The position numbers and the translations under genes were made by a program. From assembly GCA_020632655.1 (NCBI GenBank), contig JACKFD010000015.1:1-64000 (forward strand): a DNA stretch of 64,000 bases, read 5' to 3'. Position 1 is the first letter of the stretch; the number at the start of each line of letters is the position of its first letter. Positions 61,552 to 64,000 of the stretch are shown here, piece by piece. Under the pieces are notes generated by a model that saw only the letters and a program-made list of their open reading frames with translations, made no database searches and was not told the origin of the DNA. Source of the DNA: Spirochaetaceae bacterium. Lineage in GTDB: Bacteria; Myxococcota_A; UBA9160; UBA4427.

Positions 61552-62238
61552 CTACTTCGTGCCGAACAGGTTCCGCTTCGCCTCCTCGTCGAGTCCCCCC
61601 GCCATGTCGCTCGCCAGCTCGCGGCCCGCCTCGAGTCCGCGCACGAAGGCCGGTCGCGCGAGCAGCTCCTCGTACCAGCGCCGCAGGTGGGGTCGGTCGT
61701 CGAGGGTCTGGCCGTGGTGGTCGCGCATGTGCACCCAGGGCCAGCAGAGGATGTCCGCCATCGAGAACTCGAAGGCGATGTAGGGGCGATCGGCGAGGCG
61801 CTGGTCCAGCACGCCGTAGAGGCGCCGGGCCTCGCGTGTATAACGCTCGATCGCGTAGGGGATCTTCTCCGGCGCGTAGTTGCGGAAGTGGCCCGCCTGC
61901 CCACACATCGGTCCCTGGTTCGCCATCTGCCAGTACATCCACTCGATCGCCTGCACGCGGCGACGTGGGTCCTCGGGCAGCAGACGGCCCGTCTTCTCCG
62001 CGAGGTAGTGCAGGATCGCCCCGGACTCGAAGACGGAGATCGGCTCGCCGCCGTCGCTCGGCTCGTGGTCGACGATCGCGGGCATCCGGTTGTTCGGGCT
62101 GATCGCCAGGAAGGCGGGCTCGAACTGCTCGCCGCGGGCGATGTTGCAGGAGACGATCCGGTAGGGAAGGCCGAGCTCCTCGAGGGCGATGCTCACCTTC
62201 CAACCGTTCGGGGTCGGGAAGTAGTGGAGGTCGATCAT
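61552..62238 (-). CDS. Glutathione S-transferase (YghU/YfcG-like)
   Basis: A 228-residue GST with the Nu-class layout. IDLHYFPTPNGWKVSIALEELGLPY is the Thr/Asn-type glutathione site, and SPNNRMPAIVDHEPSDGG and SVFESGAILHYLAEKTGRLLPED follow. The helical half has QAIEWMYWQMANQGPMCGQAGHFRNYAPEKIPYAIERY, close to YghU/YfcG disulfide reductases. It probably reduces disulfides or organic peroxides with glutathione. It converges on the GST at 60898. Confidence 0.88.
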   Translation of the reverse strand: MIDLHYFPTPNGWKVSIALEELGLPYRIVSCNIARGEQFEPAFLAISPNNRMPAIVDHEPSDGGEPISVFESGAILHYLAEKTGRLLPEDPRRRVQAIEWMYWQMANQGPMCGQAGHFRNYAPEKIPYAIERYTREARRLYGVLDQRLADRPYIAFEFSMADILCWPWVHMRDHHGQTLDDRPHLRRWYEELLARPAFVRGLEAGRELASDMAGGLDEEAKRNLFGTK

Positions 62239-62378
62239 GGGGCGAGTCTATCCCGGTCGCGGGTGCCCCGGCTCGGTCCGGCGCGTGGGTCGATCTTCAA
62301 AACGGCGTCTCGATAAGAGGGTCATGTCATTATCGGTGGTGTATGCCCGGGCCCGGTCGGCACGTGGGCAGCGCGGTG

Positions 62379-63668
62379 TCAGCCGAGCCGTGCGTCGCCG
62401 CGTGCGCCCCGGACGGCCGACTTCTCGAGCACGAGCTGCCAGGTCCCGATGTGTCGGGAGACGAAGCCGGCCTCGCAATAGCAGAAGTAGAACTCCCAGA
62501 GACGCAGCAAGGCGTCGTCGTAGCCGCGCGCGCGAAGCGCTTCGGCGCTCCCGGCGAGCCGCGCGCGCCATCGGCGCAGCGTCTCGGCGTAGTGCGCCGT
62601 GATCTCCTCGCGCTCGCTCGCGACGAGCCGGGTCTCGCGCTCGCAGAGCTCGTCGATCACGCGAAGGGAAGGGAGGCAACCGCCTGGAAACACGTAGCGT
62701 TTGATGAAGTCCACTGTCCGGGTCGCGCGCTCGTAGGCGTCGTCGGCGATCGTGATGCATTGCAGCGCCATGCGGCCCTGGTCGACGAGTCGCTCGTCAC
62801 AGACGCGGAAGAAGGTCGGCAGGTATTGATGGCCGACGGCCTCGATCATCTCGATCGAGACGAGCTTGTCGTACTGGCCGCGCAGGTCGCGATAGTCCTC
62901 GAGCAGCAGCTCGATCCGGTCCTCGAGGCCGGCCTCGCGGATCCGTGCCCGGGCCCCGTCGTGCTGGGCGCGGGAGACCGTCGTCGTCGTGACGTGGCAG
63001 CCGCGGGTGCGCGCCGCGTGGATCGCGAAGCCGCCCCAGCCGGTCCCGATCTCGAGCAGCCGATCGCCCGGACGCAGGTCGATCGCCTTGCAGAGGCGCT
63101 CGTATTTGTGGATGGACGCCTCCTCCATCGACGCCTCGGGCGAGGGGAAGACGCCGGAGGAGTAGGTCATCGTCGGGTCGAGGAAGGCCTCGAAGAAGTC
63201 GTTGCCGAGGTCGTAGTGGGCGGCGATGTTGCGGCGGCTGCCGCGGCGGTGGTTGCGACGCAGGCCGTGCAGGAGCCTCCGCGCGGGCGTCGCGAGTCGC
63301 GCGGCCCCGCCCTCGAGGGCTCCGCGCATCGTGTCGTTCGCGAGGATGATGCGGATCAGGCTCGTCAGGTCGCTGGCCGTCCAGTCGCCATCGATCCAGG
63401 CCTCGCCGCTGCCGACCGTGCCGCCGAGGGCGATCGTGCGCCAGAACGAGGGCGCGAGGACGCGGACCTCGACCGGATCGGGGAAGCGCTCGGTCGTCCG
63501 CCCGAAGACGTGCACGCGTCCTCCTTCGTGCAGCCGGATCTCGCCCTCGTCGACGTATTCGAGGACGCGCAGCAGCGCGCGTCGCATCAGCGCTTCGACG
63601 GGGCCCGCCCGTCTGCCTCCGGGCGGGGACGGCCGGGATCGGTCGGAGGATCGGGTGCTCGGCGTCAA
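62379..63668 (-). CDS. Cyclopropane-fatty-acyl-phospholipid synthase-like methyltransferase
   Basis: A 429-residue SAM-dependent enzyme. SRRNIAAHYDLGNDFFEAFLDPTMTYSSGVF is diagnostic, then DRLLEIGTGWGGFAIHAA (SAM loop), VTTTTVSRAQHDGARARI and DKLVSIEMIEAVGHQYLPTFF. FIKRYVFPGGCLPS and WRARL at the end complete the family. It modifies unsaturated acyl chains of membrane lipids. The start is TTG 63668 with a GAGGAGCG site, overlapping the DUF1365 stop (TTGA). The frame stays open to 63956 but reads unconserved upstream. Confidence 0.88.
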   Translation of the reverse strand: MTPSTRSSDRSRPSPPGGRRAGPVEALMRRALLRVLEYVDEGEIRLHEGGRVHVFGRTTERFPDPVEVRVLAPSFWRTIALGGTVGSGEAWIDGDWTASDLTSLIRIILANDTMRGALEGGAARLATPARRLLHGLRRNHRRGSRRNIAAHYDLGNDFFEAFLDPTMTYSSGVFPSPEASMEEASIHKYERLCKAIDLRPGDRLLEIGTGWGGFAIHAARTRGCHVTTTTVSRAQHDGARARIREAGLEDRIELLLEDYRDLRGQYDKLVSIEMIEAVGHQYLPTFFRVCDERLVDQGRMALQCITIADDAYERATRTVDFIKRYVFPGGCLPSLRVIDELCERETRLVASEREEITAHYAETLRRWRARLAGSAEALRARGYDDALLRLWEFYFCYCEAGFVSRHIGTWQLVLEKSAVRGARGDARLG

Positions 63669-64000
63669 GGCTCGCTCCTCGTGAGGCCCGTCGGCGCGGT
63701 GGCGGCGCAGAGTGCCGGATCGTCGAGCCGCCGGGGCCAGCGGCGCGCCGGGTGCGGTACGAAGGCGACCCGCTTGCGCCAGAGCCGGAAGGCCTGTCGA
63801 TGGATCGCGGCGAGCACGTGGGCCGTCTGGGCCGGGTGGCGCAGGCAGGCGCTGCGCAGGGCGCGCGGCTCGAGCTCGCGTCGCGTGGCGGCCAGATCGG
63901 CCTGGAAGTAGGGCGTGCCGGCCTGTCGGCGGGCGTCGGGCGCCCGGTCGCGCCACTCGTTGCGGATCGAGACGGTGAGGCTGCGACCGGGGGGCGTGAC
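63665..64000 (-). CDS. DUF1365 family protein, C-terminal part
   Basis: The last 111 residues of a DUF1365 protein; the rest lies beyond the window edge. RTPYFQADLAATRRELEPRALRSACLRHPAQTAHVLAAIHRQAF has the family block, ending WRKRVAFVPHPARRWPRRL. DUF1365 genes are commonly coupled to the cyclopropane-synthase-like gene that overlaps here by TTGA, in operons acting on fatty-acyl lipids. The exact function is unknown. Confidence 0.8.
   Translation of the reverse strand, partial: VTPPGRSLTVSIRNEWRDRAPDARRQAGTPYFQADLAATRRELEPRALRSACLRHPAQTAHVLAAIHRQAFRLWRKRVAFVPHPARRWPRRLDDPALCAATAPTGLTRSEP

Overview
This is a GC-rich bacterial chromosome segment with short intergenic gaps, many 4-bp stop/start overlaps (ATGA, GTGA, TTGA) and Shine-Dalgarno sequences of the GGAGG type. 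Secreted proteins with a PEP-CTERM-like motif, a dockerin-like repeat and a DUF4215-like Cys-rich motif, plus very many SDR, LLM-flavin, amidohydrolase and acyl-CoA genes, suggest a deltaproteobacterial-type lineage (Myxococcota or Binatota relatives). This placement is inference: there is no rRNA gene here to test it.

Layout. 0-6.3 kb is housekeeping: the 3' end of truA, rplM-rpsI with their own promoter, two lipoproteins, a Nudix hydrolase, pyrG, a 3-alpha-hydroxysteroid-dehydrogenase-like SDR and tRNA-Val(CAC). 6.4-9.4 kb holds secreted proteins: a beta-helix protein, a chimera (PEP-CTERM-like end, then dockerin-like and expansin-like parts) and tRNA-Arg(CCG). The tRNA-Arg 3' end and the DNA after it are duplicated 257 bp downstream. 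10.0-13.8 kb is a three-gene operon: a membrane protein with an inactive transglutaminase domain, an ATP-grasp ligase and a secreted HExxH peptidase. 13.9-16.5 kb has small stress or unknown genes and a MarR regulator whose operator lies inside its promoter.

16.8-24.7 kb carries a thiolase-like/DUF35 pair, an acyl-amino-acid-synthase-like gene with a GNAT gene, a P450 with an amidohydrolase, a second amidohydrolase and a truncated globin. 24.9-30.7 kb has a glycosyltransferase-like protein, a GH172 hydrolase, a secreted Cys-rich protein, a phosphoesterase and a sulfotransferase. 30.8-45.3 kb is a catabolic block: DUF1214 lipoprotein, two LLM oxidoreductases, acetoacetate-decarboxylase-like protein, limonene-epoxide-hydrolase-like protein, MFS transporter, double CoA-transferase, molybdopterin oxidoreductase, SDRs and a YbaK/hemerythrin-like fusion.

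45.3-57.9 kb is a divergent pair of operons that look like steroid or related polycyclic catabolism. The minus arm runs EchA20-like hydrolase, five SDRs, a PPOX protein, an epimerase-like protein and a KstD-like flavoprotein. The plus arm runs amidohydrolase, KshA-like Rieske oxygenase and two acyl-CoA dehydrogenases. The 111-bp gap between the arms holds two perfect inverted repeats. An insertion sequence with recognisable terminal inverted repeats (57921-59143) abuts the plus arm. The last 5 kb holds another LLM enzyme, a Gre-like factor, two GSTs and a cyclopropane-fatty-acid-synthase-like methyltransferase coupled to a DUF1365 gene that runs off the window.

Most metabolic genes fit import and stepwise oxidation of hydrophobic polycyclic or isoprenoid substrates as CoA thioesters. 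The substrate cannot be fixed from sequence alone.
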